A stretch of 64,000 nt of DNA from Anaerofustis stercorihominis DSM 17244 (GTDB taxonomy: Bacteria > Bacillota > Clostridia > Eubacteriales > Anaerofustaceae), in assembly GCF_000154825.1 (NCBI RefSeq), contig NZ_DS560019.1, positions 310,001 through 374,000 on the forward strand. Direction: 5' to 3'. Under the pieces are notes generated by a model. It was not told the origin of the DNA. It saw nothing but the letters and a program-made list of their open reading frames with translations, and did not search any database. A program made the position numbers and the translations under genes. Shown one piece after another: positions 1-10,240 of this stretch. Positions within the stretch are counted from its first letter, which is position 1; the number at the start of each line of letters is the position of its first letter.

Positions 1-109
1 AAAAGTTTTAAATGCTCTTAAAAATAACGAAACAAAAGTAGAATTAGATAAAGAACTAAGAACAAAAGCATATGCACCTCTTGAAAAAATGCTTAAGTTA
101 GGGAAATAA
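1..109 (+). CDS. nadA: Quinolinate synthase NadA, C-terminal end only
   Basis: The window opens inside a reading frame (codons from base 2) that ends at TAA 107-109. The visible 35 residues end in KAYAPLEKMLKLGK, which resembles the conserved tail of NadA, where A..PLE+ML is typical. NadA is the 4Fe-4S enzyme that condenses iminoaspartate with dihydroxyacetone phosphate to quinolinate. Only the tail is visible, so the call rests mainly on its place directly before nadB and nadC, the usual nadABC order in Firmicutes. The gap to nadB is 15 bases, so one transcript is likely. Confidence 0.75.
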   Translation, partial: KVLNALKNNETKVELDKELRTKAYAPLEKMLKLGK

Positions 110-124
110 ATTAAGGATAAAAAA

Positions 125-1432
125 ATGGAACTTAAAACTGATATCGTAATCGTCGGGACCGGTGCCGCAGGCCTTTTTTCTGCACTAAATCTGCCCGAGG
201 ATAAAAATATAACAATAATAACAAAAGATGAAGCTGAAAACAGCGATTCTTTTTTGGCTCAAGGCGGTATATGCGTACTTAAAGACGAAAACGATTATAA
301 AAATTATTTTGAAGACACCATGAAAGCAGGGCATTATGAAAATGATAAAAAATCAGTGGAAATAATGATAAATTCTTCAAAAGAAATAATTAAAGATCTG
401 GAAAAATACAAAGTCGATTTTCAAAAAGATAACGGAGAATATGTATTTACAAGAGAAGGTGCTCACTCTTCCCCCAGGATACTATTTCATAAAGACATAA
501 CGGGGAGAGAAATCACATCCAAACTTTTAAATGAAGTTAAAAAAAGAAATAATATAAAAATCATGGAACAATTTACCATGGTGGATATAATAAATAAAAA
601 TAATGAATGTTATGGGATAATCGGAATAGATAAAAAGGGCTCAATTGTGCCAATAAAAGCCGATTACACGATATTTGCCTGCGGGGGCATAGGCGGACTT
701 TTCGATAATTCAACCAACTTCCCTCACATAACCGCAGATGCCATAGCAATAGCAATAAACAATAACATCAAACTTAAAAATATCGATTATATACAAATAC
801 ATCCGACTACTCTATATTCAAAGAAAAAAGGAAGAAGATTTTTGATTTCCGAATCAGTAAGAGGAGAAGGTGCTGTCTTACTCAATAAAAACATGGAAAG
901 ATTTGCAAATGAGCTCCTGCCGAGAGATATACTTACAAAAAAAATATTGGAACAAATGAAGAAAGATAATATGCCTTATGTATGGCTTTCAATGGAACCG
1001 ATAGACAAAAAAGATATCAAAAACCACTTTCCAAACATTTATGAACATTGCTTAAAAGAGGGATATGATGTAACTAAAGAATGTATCCCGGTTGTTCCTT
1101 CTCAGCATTATTTTATGGGCGGAATTAAAGTAGATTACAATTCCAAGACCTCAATGGAAAACCTATATGCCGTCGGAGAAACAAGCTGCAACGGGGTTCA
1201 CGGTAAAAATAGGCTCGCAAGCAATTCATTGCTGGAAAGTTTGGTGTTTGCAAAAAGAGCAGCCAAAGATATAACAAAAGAAAATAAAAAAATAGAAGAT
1301 ATAAATTTGAATATTGATTTAAGTAAGTACAAAGATTATAACAAACTGCAAAAGTCATACAGACAAATCGTACTTGATGAAATCGAAAGGAAGAAAAAAG
1401 ATTATGAACGATCAAATCACAATGAAGCTTAA
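125..1432 (+). CDS. nadB: L-aspartate oxidase NadB (short form)
   Basis: FAD enzyme that oxidises L-aspartate to iminoaspartate, the substrate of NadA. The N-terminus has the dinucleotide-binding motif GTGAAGLFSA (about residues 11-20), then SFLAQGGIC, and the flavoprotein signatures SVRGEGAVLLN and NRLASNSLLES (about 255 and 364). At 435 residues it is about 100 shorter than Escherichia coli NadB and lacks most of the C-terminal helical domain, as in some clostridial forms. In anaerobes fumarate can serve as electron acceptor. The start follows nadA by 15 bases, and the end overlaps the nadC start by 29 bases, indicating translational coupling. Confidence 0.93.
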   Translation: MELKTDIVIVGTGAAGLFSALNLPEDKNITIITKDEAENSDSFLAQGGICVLKDENDYKNYFEDTMKAGHYENDKKSVEIMINSSKEIIKDLEKYKVDFQKDNGEYVFTREGAHSSPRILFHKDITGREITSKLLNEVKKRNNIKIMEQFTMVDIINKNNECYGIIGIDKKGSIVPIKADYTIFACGGIGGLFDNSTNFPHITADAIAIAINNNIKLKNIDYIQIHPTTLYSKKKGRRFLISESVRGEGAVLLNKNMERFANELLPRDILTKKILEQMKKDNMPYVWLSMEPIDKKDIKNHFPNIYEHCLKEGYDVTKECIPVVPSQHYFMGGIKVDYNSKTSMENLYAVGETSCNGVHGKNRLASNSLLESLVFAKRAAKDITKENKKIEDINLNIDLSKYKDYNKLQKSYRQIVLDEIERKKKDYERSNHNEA

Positions 1433-2258
1433 TATGGATAAACTGATATTACAGGCACTTGAAGAGGATATAACCAGTGAAGATATAACCACTAACGCGG
1501 TAATGAGAGAAAGCAGAACCGGTGAAGTAGACTTAATATGTAAAGAGGACGGCATAATAGCAGGTTTGGAAGTATTTAAAAGAACATTCGAGCTTCTTGA
1601 TGAAAATACAAAAGTCGAGTTTTATGTAAAAGACGGAGATAGCGTAAAGAATAAAGATTTAATGGGAAAAGTAACAGGAGATATAAGGGTACTTTTGTCC
1701 GGAGAAAGGACAGCACTCAATTACCTCCAAAGAATGAGCGGTATTGCCACATATACTAATACAGTTGCCAGTTTACTTAAAAATACTAAGACAAAATTAC
1801 TGGATACAAGAAAGACCACTCCAAATATGAGGATATTCGAAAAATATGCAGTCAAAGTCGGAGGTGGATATAATCATAGGTATAATCTTTCTGACGGGAT
1901 ATTACTTAAAGATAATCATATAGGTGCTGCGGGAGGCGTAAAAGAAGCAATTGAGATGGCTAAGGAATATGCGCCTTTTGTTAGAAAAATAGAAGTGGAA
2001 GTGGAAAACTTGGAGATGTTAAAAGAAGCATTAAGTGCAGGTGCGGATATCATTATGCTCGATAATATGAACAGAGAAGATATGATAGAAGCTGTTAAAT
2101 TATGCAAAGGTAAAGCTGTGACGGAATGTTCGGGAAATGTAACTAAAAAAAATATAAAGCAGCTTATAGACATAGGTGTTGATTATATTTCAAGCGGAGC
2201 ACTTACTCACTCTGCCAAAATTTTAGACATTTCTCTTAAAAATCTTCATGCTGTTTAG
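1404..2258 (+). CDS. nadC: Nicotinate-nucleotide pyrophosphorylase (carboxylating) NadC
   Basis: Converts quinolinate and PRPP to nicotinate mononucleotide, CO2 and pyrophosphate. Family landmarks are EDITSEDITT near the N-terminus, SGERTALNYLQRMSGIAT (about 105-122), LDTRKTTPNMR (about 135), the GGGYNHRYNLSDGILLKDNH stretch (about 153-172) and the barrel-end motifs LDNM and ECSGN. I chose ATG 1404 (MNDQITMK) over the upstream ATG at 1374 because AAAGGAAG lies about ten bases upstream and it gives the usual family length of 284 residues. It overlaps the end of nadB and precedes niaR by 12 bases. Confidence 0.94.
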   Translation: MNDQITMKLNMDKLILQALEEDITSEDITTNAVMRESRTGEVDLICKEDGIIAGLEVFKRTFELLDENTKVEFYVKDGDSVKNKDLMGKVTGDIRVLLSGERTALNYLQRMSGIATYTNTVASLLKNTKTKLLDTRKTTPNMRIFEKYAVKVGGGYNHRYNLSDGILLKDNHIGAAGGVKEAIEMAKEYAPFVRKIEVEVENLEMLKEALSAGADIIMLDNMNREDMIEAVKLCKGKAVTECSGNVTKKNIKQLIDIGVDYISSGALTHSAKILDISLKNLHAV

Positions 2259-2270
2259 AGGAATAAGCTT

Positions 2271-2780
2271 ATGAATGCACAAAGCAGAAGAAAAGAAATA
2301 TTAAATTTAATAAGATATAACTTAGAACCTATCTCGGGAACTACATTGGCAAAAAAAATGGGTGTTAGCAGACAGGTCATAGTACAGGATATTGCTATTC
2401 TAAGAGCACAGAATAATGACATCATCTCTACAAATAAAGGATACGTGCTTACATCAGATAATAAATGCAGCAGGGTTTTCAAAGTATATCACAGAGACGA
2501 TGAGATAATTGATGAGTTAAATACGATAGTCGATCTCGGAGCAAAAGTCATCGATGTATTTGTAAAACATAAGGTATACGGAAGGCTCAGTGCTAATCTG
2601 GCGGTTTCATCGAGAAGAGATGTATTGAATTTTGTAGATAATATAAATAAAGGAAAGTCTAAACCACTTAAGAATACTACATCAAATTATCATTATCACA
2701 CAATTGAAGCCGACAGTGAAGAAATATTGGATTTGGTCGAAAAAGCACTTAAAGAAAAAAACTATTTAGTCGAAAAATAA
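2271..2780 (+). CDS. niaR: Niacin-responsive transcriptional repressor NiaR
   Basis: 169 residues: an N-terminal winged helix (about 5-60, with TTLAKKMGVSRQVIVQDIAILRA) followed by the 3H domain, whose conserved histidines are visible in KVYHRDD, FVKHKVYGRLS and SNYHYHTIEA. NiaR (YrxA) proteins bind nicotinate and repress NAD biosynthesis and niacin uptake genes. As the last gene of nadABC-niaR it would control its own operon; the promoter and operator lie upstream of this window. AGAGGA before ATG 2271 is the ribosome binding site. Confidence 0.9.
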   Translation: MNAQSRRKEILNLIRYNLEPISGTTLAKKMGVSRQVIVQDIAILRAQNNDIISTNKGYVLTSDNKCSRVFKVYHRDDEIIDELNTIVDLGAKVIDVFVKHKVYGRLSANLAVSSRRDVLNFVDNINKGKSKPLKNTTSNYHYHTIEADSEEILDLVEKALKEKNYLVEK

Positions 2781-2781
2781 A

Positions 2782-2809
2782 AAAGAACTTTATTATAAGT
2801 TCTTTTTAT
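2782..2809. terminator. Bidirectional terminator between niaR and the FUSC gene
   Basis: Stem AAAGAACTT / AAGTTCTTT around a TATTAT-like loop, with A-run on the left and T-run on the right. It sits between convergent genes and can serve both. Confidence 0.85.
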
Positions 2810-4751
2810 TTATATATTTATATTCTTATATATCTCAAATAATCTATTTATATTTATTATATATTGTCTTGTAAAATAATTTACATTATCATCTTCAAAT
2901 ATAAAATTGTCATTTAAATAATCATTATCTATAAATAAATCGTTTATTTCTAAATGAGTAAAATAATCAGCCAGTCTAAATAAATTTTCCATATCATTAT
3001 AATCTATACTTCTGGTTTGAATAACCCATAAAATCTGCTCGGCTTCCGAAAGCATTCTCCAGTGAACCGTAAGGATATCCCTATATTTCTTAGCCTTATT
3101 TGTATCTTCCATACCTTTAATATAGTTTTCTGAGTCCATATATATCATATGAAAATAATTAAGAGCATTATGAAACATTCCATTATCTATATGCGACAAT
3201 AAACTTTTATAAATAAGCTCCCAGCTCATAAATTGAATATCGTTTAATGTATTTATATTAAGTTTAAACATATATTCCTTTTTGTTTGGAAATAGTAAAT
3301 TATTCACCAACATTACTATAAATACAGCAATGAACAAATATAGTAATCTCATTTGTATAGCAGTAGTATTGTTCATACTCAGTGAAGCCATGGAAAGAGC
3401 ATATACCGTTGAAAAAATCGGCTGATACCAAGTTCCGGGGGTAAGTGAATACATTATGGAAAGCATAAGGAATGACAATATAAATATACCCGTTACTCCG
3501 GGAAGATATGGGTAAATAAAGAATATAATGATACACCCTATAACAGTACCGATTGGTCTCGTAATCATACGCTTATTGGATTCTTCATAGCCGGGCTGCA
3601 AAAGAAGCAGTGCATTAAGAGGTATCCAGTATAGATGACTTATGTTAAATATTTTACATAAACTTACTGTTAAAGTCATAACAAATATAAGCCTTATAGC
3701 ATACCTTACTTCAAAAGATTTAGAGCTGAATTTTCTATTCAATCTATTTAAATATTTATTGACATTCTCGGTCAATGGATGTTTGATATTATCTCTATTT
3801 TCAATAGTAACGTTCTTTAAAATTAGAATAAGCATATAAAGAAAACTATTGTAAAAAGTTTTTATTCTCTCATCTTTAAATTTACCGATTTTAATCAGTT
3901 TTTTAGCCTCTGATATCAAAATAGAATTATCATTTTCTTCTATTTTAATTCTTACATTATTCAAAAAGATGGATAAAGAGTCAATACATATCATACATTC
4001 AAATTTGTTTATATAATCCCCATTATTCAAATCAGAGCAAAGATATGTACTTCTTTGAAATAAAATAGCCATCATATAATCTATTTTAACTTTATTTGTA
4101 GTTTTGCCTACCCTGCTCTTCTTTAAGTAAGCACTTTGCTGATAAGAAGTTGAGTAACTAAAAAGTTCATCACAGACTCTTTTATATTCACCACTGTTAA
4201 TTAGGAGAAGTCTATTAGATAAGATGGATAAACCTTCTTGTTAAATTTTTTATTTGAGAATATTCTTTTTTATTAAAAAAAGAAAATAACATTAAAGAAA
4301 CTATTAAAAATATATCGCATATTAACATAACAAATAATTCAAATGAAAAATTTGAAATACCTAAGGGTTTTAGCTGTACAAAAATAAAAGTCATTACATA
4401 AGCAAATGCACCTTTGGGATTAAATTGTGAAGACTGAAAAACTACTAAAATAAACAGTACCGATATATTTAAAAATACACAAAGAAATATATTAAATGTA
4501 GCTATAATCCCAAGAAAACATAGTAAAGCTTCTAATAAAAATAATTTAAATAGTTCATTTATAGATAAATTTTTAGGATACTTAACCTTAAACACAGTAG
4601 TGAAAGCCGATACCATTATCGCATATTGTGCTCCAAAAAACGAAACAATAACTATAAAAAGAATTATAAAGAAAAAAATTGTAGGAAGCTGGGCTACGTA
4701 ATTTCGAGGTAAATTTTTAATATCTTTTATAAAATCACCCAATATCATCAC
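2810..4751 (-). pseudogene. FUSC-type membrane protein, split by a frameshift
   Basis: Two adjacent minus-strand frames, 4751-4215 (178 residues, about five hydrophobic segments) and 4075-2810 (421 residues, with a second hydrophobic block and a helical C-terminal part), look like halves of one protein of about 640 residues. The second frame is open back to about 4240, overlapping the end of the first, but has no ATG, GTG or TTG between 4240 and 4078, so it cannot start independently where it should. Moving one base forward somewhere in 4217-4240 joins them. The layout resembles FUSC/YccS-type proteins (PF13515 class), linked to aromatic acid efflux; TRPIGTVIGCIIIFF matches the family's conserved segment. 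Function is inferred from this resemblance only. It could be decay or a sequencing error. Confidence 0.6.
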
Positions 4752-4826
4752 CCTTTTACAAACTTTTGTATAATTATATAGCTATGGAATACTAAAATCA
4801 ATATTTTAAATAAAAATGGCTAAATA

Positions 4827-4855
4827 AAAAAGAAACATATGAATGTTTCTTTTTT
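4827..4855. terminator. Terminator downstream of the sensor kinase gene
   Basis: Stem AGAAACAT / ATGTTTCT with A-run before and T-run after. Both orientations are possible, but it lies between the FUSC start and the kinase end, so it most likely ends kinase transcription on the minus strand. Confidence 0.75.
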
Positions 4856-4892
4856 ATTACTTTTATTTTATTATTTAAATGACCACAAAGCA

Positions 4893-7403
4893 TTATTTTC
4901 CTTTAAGCCATTCTTTTAATGTATTTATTAAATTATTGTATTCAACAGGTTTTGTTATATATCCGTTCATACCAACAGCTTCCGCTCGTTCCATGGAAGC
5001 CTGAAAAGCATCTGCCGTCATAGCAATTATAGGTATGGAATGAGCATCGGCTCTATCAAGTTCTCTGATCGTTTTTGCCTCTTCATATCCGTTCATATTA
5101 GGCATTTGGATATCTGTAATTATCATATCGTAGTAATATTCTGATGAGTTTTTAAATTTTTCAACAGCCTCTGTACCATTCCATGCCTCATCTATATTCA
5201 AATCTACCATACCCAAAAGTTCTTTGGCTATTTCCATATTAAGCTCATTATCTTCAACGAGTAATACTCGATATTTATTAAAAGATATATTTTCAGCAGC
5301 AGTTTCTTTTCTCTTTAAAGTAGCTCCATTATTACCCTGAGAAAATTTTAATTTTAAGCATACGGTAAAACAGCTTCCCTTTCCTTGTTCACTGACAACA
5401 TCGATAGTCCCGTTCATTAAAGATATGAGACGATTGACGATTGAAAGACCTAATCCGGAGCCCTCTATTTTGCTTACGGTGGAACGTTCCGCTCGTTCAA
5501 ACGGATCGAATAATTTATCTATGAATTCCGGTGCGATACCTATACCGTTATCATTGACCGAAATATTATATATACCATAGCCTTCCTCTTCACAATAAAC
5601 TTCTTCTGCTTTTATTTCAACAAATCCTCCCGCAGGTGTAAACTTCAAAGCATTATTTATTAAATTCATCAGTATTTGATTTATCCTTAGCATATCGCCG
5701 TTAACATCCGAATGCTTGATTTTATTCATATCCAAGGTCAAATCAAGTCCTTTTTCAAGAGCCTGTCCTTTAAATATTTCGTATGCTTCTTTCAATAAAG
5801 AAGTCAAATTAAAGTTTTCTTTACATAATTCAAGCTTGCCACTCTCTATTTGACTCATATCAAGGACACCTTGAATCAGCTCCATTAAATGTTCGCTCGA
5901 CAATGTAATTTTATCCAGGCAATCTGCAACTTTCTTCTTATCATCCAAATTAGAATAAGCAATATTGACCATTCCTACAATCGCATTCATCGGCGTACGG
6001 ATATCATGACTCATACTGGTTAAAAATTCACTCTTTGCACGATTTGCCTGTTCTGCGGTAATCAAAGCTTCTTCAAGTACTTTCTTCTTTTCCTGTTCCT
6101 CACTTTCATCTGTAAGAACCATAAATGCCCATTTTACACCATCCTCTACTATTTTATATACACGAAGTCTGAAAGGATGAGTTTCATTTGTATTAGGATT
6201 AAACAATTCTCTTTCTATATTATATAGTTTATCATCTTTACCGTTATCCATATAATCAATCAATTCTTTTAGAGTCGGAGAAGAAAATTTAGTATCATTT
6301 AACCAGTCCTCGGAAGATATCCCAAGCACATGTGATAAATTACTGCTGAGGTATTCCAATTTTTTCTTATCCAAATTATAAGCAAGAAATACTTCATTTA
6401 CATTTTCAGTCATCATATTAAACATCTTTTCTCTGGCAAATATATCTCTGTTTTTCCTCAGCGAGAATAATAAAATCAATGATAAATAAATTGCCAATTT
6501 GATTGCAAGAGAATAAAAAGTATTGTTAAAACTTCCAAAGAAATCGGTACGCATTACGATTTTCCAAGGAGTACCTTCTATAGGCATATAATCTACATAC
6601 TCAAGTCTGCCATTATTTATCCCCCAGTAATCACCGGATTTACCTTTATTCAAATTTTTTTCTAAATCATCAAAAGATATACTGACCCATTTGCTTTTCC
6701 CATAGGCTTCTTCTAAGCTATTACCCACAATACTGGTTTCAGGGTTTGCACTAACATTATTTTTACTGTCTACAAGAGTAAAGTAATAATTATCCTGAAG
6801 AGAATTGCTTATGATAATATTATTAATAAAATCAAATTTTATGGATACCGTAATGGCTCCTGCGATTTTTTTACCATTATAATAAGGTATCCAAATCGTG
6901 TATATTTGGGTCTTACCGTCGGCACCGGCCAAATATGTATCTGTAAGGACCAATTTTCCGGTCGCCATCATTTCTTTAAAAGCAGGACGGCTGCTTAAAT
7001 CGCCTAAACCTTCATCATTGAGCATGGCAGTTGAAGTGATCTGCTTTCTTTCCAAAGTGCTTCCCAAAATACCTTTTTCATTTGTAATTCCAAGCATAAA
7101 AAGATCATAAGCATCCGCATAAGGAATGAGAAGCTGTGCTCTTTGACGCAGTGAAAGGGAAGTATCTTTTGTAGTCGAAGCGGCAGCTATAGCATCTCCC
7201 AAATTCCAAACCGATTTTATATATTCGCTTATCCTGCTTTCAGTTCTTTTTATAGTATCAAGAGAATTTTCTTTCATGGAAGAAATAGAAAAACCAACCG
7301 TCGTTGAAATATCAAATATAATTAGTATAAGGCAAATTAACCTAAACCACCTCATTAAAGAACCCAAATTAAGCTTCTTTAAATTAAATTTTCGTTTTAA
7401 CAC
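4893..7403 (-). CDS. Membrane hybrid sensor histidine kinase with receiver domain
   Basis: 836 residues. TM helix about 14-34, an extracellular Cache-like sensor region to about 290, a second TM (about 297-315), a PAS-like region (about 330-440), HisKA with phospho-acceptor His in FLTSMSHDIRTPMNAIVG (about 470), HATPase with NLINNALKFTP, DNGIGI and GSGLGLSIVNR, and a C-terminal receiver (about 715-832) with the phospho-Asp in IITDIQMPNMNG plus conserved T (AMTADAF) and K (ITKPVE). It should sense an extracellular small molecule and pass phosphate His to Asp within the protein. No separate output regulator or HPt partner is adjacent, so the target is unknown. The gene appears monocistronic, with about 280 bases of AT-rich upstream sequence. 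Confidence 0.9.
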   Translation of the reverse strand: MLKRKFNLKKLNLGSLMRWFRLICLILIIFDISTTVGFSISSMKENSLDTIKRTESRISEYIKSVWNLGDAIAAASTTKDTSLSLRQRAQLLIPYADAYDLFMLGITNEKGILGSTLERKQITSTAMLNDEGLGDLSSRPAFKEMMATGKLVLTDTYLAGADGKTQIYTIWIPYYNGKKIAGAITVSIKFDFINNIIISNSLQDNYYFTLVDSKNNVSANPETSIVGNSLEEAYGKSKWVSISFDDLEKNLNKGKSGDYWGINNGRLEYVDYMPIEGTPWKIVMRTDFFGSFNNTFYSLAIKLAIYLSLILLFSLRKNRDIFAREKMFNMMTENVNEVFLAYNLDKKKLEYLSSNLSHVLGISSEDWLNDTKFSSPTLKELIDYMDNGKDDKLYNIERELFNPNTNETHPFRLRVYKIVEDGVKWAFMVLTDESEEQEKKKVLEEALITAEQANRAKSEFLTSMSHDIRTPMNAIVGMVNIAYSNLDDKKKVADCLDKITLSSEHLMELIQGVLDMSQIESGKLELCKENFNLTSLLKEAYEIFKGQALEKGLDLTLDMNKIKHSDVNGDMLRINQILMNLINNALKFTPAGGFVEIKAEEVYCEEEGYGIYNISVNDNGIGIAPEFIDKLFDPFERAERSTVSKIEGSGLGLSIVNRLISLMNGTIDVVSEQGKGSCFTVCLKLKFSQGNNGATLKRKETAAENISFNKYRVLLVEDNELNMEIAKELLGMVDLNIDEAWNGTEAVEKFKNSSEYYYDMIITDIQMPNMNGYEEAKTIRELDRADAHSIPIIAMTADAFQASMERAEAVGMNGYITKPVEYNNLINTLKEWLKGK

Positions 7404-7689
7404 CGCTTATATCCCCCTTATTAAGCGTTAGATATCATTTTAATTAAAGTCATCTTTCATTATTTTGTTTCTTTTTTAATTAAGAATATAAATATTTTTA
7501 TACCTTACAAAAAAATAAAGTTACAAAAATATAGAAAATGAACAATAAAAAACAATAAATATAATTCTTGTGTTCAATTATATCACAGTTGAACAAATAA
7601 GTACATTATTAGATATTTTTATTTGTTCAGATATCCTCTTACCTAAATAATTAAACAATAAAAAAGAACTTAATTATAAGCTCTTTTTA
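7404..7689. other. AT-rich spacer between the sensor kinase and tenI
   Basis: No coding sequence seen. It should hold the kinase promoter on the minus strand. The right end (7660-7689) is a terminator: stem resembling AAAGAACTT / AAGCTCTTT (one mismatch) with flanking A and T runs, placed to end the thi transcript. Confidence 0.6.
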
Positions 7690-8259
7690 TCATATATTGC
7701 CTTTCATAAACTCAGACATAATACATACACCTTCGGCACCGCATTTTAATACTTTATCCATATTATTAATATTTATACCGCCTATTCCATATACCGGAAT
7801 ACTAATATTAATTGTTATATCTTTTATAAAATCAAGGCCTCTTCCTTTCATTCCTTTTTTGCAGTCCGTTTCAAAAATATGTCCCGCAGTTATATACGAT
7901 GCTCCAAGATTTTCTGCTTCCACAGCTTCTTCCATACTGTGTGTTGATATACCTATAACATCAAAATATTTTAGTTTAGATTTTTGTTCTTTTGCTATAT
8001 ATAAAGGTAAATGTATATTTTTAACCCCAAGGCTAATAGCAGTATCAATAAAACTATGCAAAATCAAATCTACATTTTCTCTATCACATATTTTCATAAC
8101 TTCTTCTGCCAGCTTACTATATTCATTTTCGCTTAAATCTTTTTCTCTAAGTACTATATACTTTGGATGTTTTTTTGCAATTTTTTCTATTCTTTCAAGA
8201 AAAGGAATATCAGATAAGTGTCTGTTTGTTATACATATTATATTACTGTAAGTACACAT
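7690..8259 (-). CDS. tenI: Thiazole tautomerase TenI-like protein
   Basis: 189-residue barrel of the ThiE/TenI family. I favour TenI over thiamine phosphate synthase: the segment around residue 125 reads GHIFETDCKKG with a following GRG, the TenI signature that carries the catalytic His, and the ThiE diphosphate-binding INDR-type motif is replaced by ILHSFIDTA. GIGGI and CIMSEF near the end are shared phosphate-binding features. TenI aromatises the thiazole tautomer made by ThiG. It is last in the minus-strand operon and overlaps thiH by 17 bases. If it is TenI, the gene joining HMP-PP and thiazole must lie elsewhere. Confidence 0.8.
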   Translation of the reverse strand: MCTYSNIICITNRHLSDIPFLERIEKIAKKHPKYIVLREKDLSENEYSKLAEEVMKICDRENVDLILHSFIDTAISLGVKNIHLPLYIAKEQKSKLKYFDVIGISTHSMEEAVEAENLGASYITAGHIFETDCKKGMKGRGLDFIKDITINISIPVYGIGGININNMDKVLKCGAEGVCIMSEFMKGNI

Positions 8260-9418
8260 AATCGTTCATCACCGGTTGTAAGCCTTTATCTTTTATTGCA
8301 TTCAAAACTTCATCAAGACTTCTGTCGTCACATATTTCAAATTGGTCATCGCCTTTTTCTTCAACATCATCCGTGTGGCTTCCAATTCCTGTACTGACTC
8401 CTGCTGATATTTTTGTAGCACACATTCCGATGACATTATCCCTGAAACCTTCTCTTTCTCTAGTTGAAATCGTAAGTCCCGCAAAAGGCATAAATAATCG
8501 ATACGCACACATTACTTGAAGAAGCTGTGGTTCATGTACATCTTTGGGGTTTATTTTATCATTGTTTATAATAGGACGAAGCCTTGGACATGAAAAAGAT
8601 ATCTCGGCATGAGGATATTTCCTTTGAAGCAAATAAGCATGAAGCCCCGTTGCAAGGGCATCCTTCCTAAAATCATCAAGTCCTAAAAGCGCAGCAAAAG
8701 CAACACCTCTCATACCTCCCATCAGTGCTCTTTCCTGAGCATTAAACCTATATGGGAATATCCTTTTATGCCCCATTAAATGAAGTGTTTCATATTTATC
8801 GGAATTGTATGTTTCCTGAAAAACCGTAACAAAGTCCGCACCATGTTCATGCAAATATTTATATTCATCACTGTTCATGGGATATACTTCCACCCCAACA
8901 TTTTTAAAGTATTTCTTTGCTATTTCACACGCTTTGCCGATATACTCCACATCTGACATTTTTCTGCTTTCCCCTGTAAGTATAAGTATCTCCTCTATTC
9001 CTGTTTTGCTGATTGCGTCCATTTCCTTTTCAATATCTTCAAATGTAAGTTTAGCTCTTCTTATTTTGTTGTAACAGTTAAACCCGCAGTATATGCAGTA
9101 GTTTTCACAGTAATTGGAAATATATATCGGAGTAAATAAATAAACTGAATTACCGAAATGTTTTTTTGTTTCGTTCGTCGAAAGCCTTGCAATATCTTCA
9201 AGATAGGGAAGTGCTGCGGGAGATAACAATGCCTTAAAGTCTTCTATACTTTTTTCTTCACTGTTCAATGCTCTTATAACATCTTCTTTTGTAAAAGTAT
9301 CAAAATCAGTAAGGTTTATTTCTTTTATTACCTTGTCCATAATATCGGAAGAAATTTCTTCCATACCATCCATATATTCCATATGGTTTACTTTTCTCAT
9401 TTCGTTAATACTCATCAT
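8243..9418 (-). CDS. thiH: 2-iminoacetate synthase ThiH (radical SAM)
   Basis: 391 residues. Radical SAM enzyme that cleaves tyrosine to dehydroglycine (2-iminoacetate) and p-cresol, supplying ThiG; this is the anaerobic alternative to glycine oxidase ThiO. The cluster motif is visible in YCENYCIYCGF (about 104-114, CxxxCxxC), with LLTGE-like ILILTGESR after it. The C-terminal region has FAGLTISTRER and MCATKISAGVSTGIGSH, conserved in ThiH. AGGAGAT lies eight bases before ATG 9418. It sits 10 bases after thiG and overlaps tenI. Confidence 0.94.
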   Translation of the reverse strand: MMSINEMRKVNHMEYMDGMEEISSDIMDKVIKEINLTDFDTFTKEDVIRALNSEEKSIEDFKALLSPAALPYLEDIARLSTNETKKHFGNSVYLFTPIYISNYCENYCIYCGFNCYNKIRRAKLTFEDIEKEMDAISKTGIEEILILTGESRKMSDVEYIGKACEIAKKYFKNVGVEVYPMNSDEYKYLHEHGADFVTVFQETYNSDKYETLHLMGHKRIFPYRFNAQERALMGGMRGVAFAALLGLDDFRKDALATGLHAYLLQRKYPHAEISFSCPRLRPIINNDKINPKDVHEPQLLQVMCAYRLFMPFAGLTISTREREGFRDNVIGMCATKISAGVSTGIGSHTDDVEEKGDDQFEICDDRSLDEVLNAIKDKGLQPVMNDYVYLQ

Positions 9419-9428
9419 AACCGATCTC

Positions 9429-10205
9429 CTAATCTCTTAAAAATCCGGTCAAAGGAGAAGATGAAACCGCACCGTCTTCTATAACCCTGCCCAGTCCGGC
9501 AAGATAAGCTTTTCTTCCCGCATTGATAGCATCTTTGAACGCACTTGCCATTAGAGGGATGTCTTTTGCCGTTGCTATGGCAGTATTTACCATGACCGCA
9601 TCAGCTCCCATTTCCATCACTTCACAAGCTTCGCTCGGTTTCCCAAGCCCTGCGTCTACGATAACAGGAACATCAATTTCATTAATAAGTACTCTAATAA
9701 ATTCCTTTGTTGAAAGTCCTTTATTTGAACCTATGGGAGAAGCAAGAGGCATAACACAGGCTGCACCGGCATTCACCATATCCCTCGCAGCATTTAAATC
9801 GGGATACATATATGGCATTACCGTAAAACCTTCTTTTGCAAGCTCTTCCGTAGCTTTTATGGTTTCATAATTGTCGGGAAGAAGGTACTTGGACTCATGA
9901 ATCACTTCTATTTTTATAAAATCTCCGCAGCCCAGTTCTCTGGATAACTTAGCTATACGAACAGCTTCCTTTGCATTTCTGGCACCGGAAGTATTAGGCA
10001 GCAATGTAACGCCCTCAGGTATAAAATCAAGTATGTTTTCACCTTTTACCGTATTTGCTCTCCTTAAAGCTAAAGTTATTATTTCGGCATCGGCATATTT
10101 TACAGCCGCCTCAATCAGATTTAAATCATATTTACCGGAACCCAGTATAAATCTTGAATCGAATTCTTTATCTCCTATTATTAATTTATCCTTTTCTTTG
10201 TTCAT
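9429..10205 (-). CDS. thiG: Thiazole synthase ThiG
   Basis: 258 residues. Forms the thiazole phosphate ring from deoxyxylulose phosphate, ThiS-thiocarboxylate and dehydroglycine. Visible landmarks are [10 protein letters not shown] at the N-terminus, [26 protein letters not shown], the Schiff-base lysine in [21 protein letters not shown] and [11 protein letters not shown]. Length and order are standard. A GC-rich palindrome separates it from thiF upstream. Confidence 0.96.
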   Translation of the reverse strand: MNKEKDKLIIGDKEFDSRFILGSGKYDLNLIEAAVKYADAEIITLALRRANTVKGENILDFIPEGVTLLPNTSGARNAKEAVRIAKLSRELGCGDFIKIEVIHESKYLLPDNYETIKATEELAKEGFTVMPYMYPDLNAARDMVNAGAACVMPLASPIGSNKGLSTKEFIRVLINEIDVPVIVDAGLGKPSEACEVMEMGADAVMVNTAIATAKDIPLMASAFKDAINAGRKAYLAGLGRVIEDGAVSSSPLTGFLRD

Positions 10206-10240
10206 TTATTATGTCTCCTTTTATTTATATCTATATCCTC

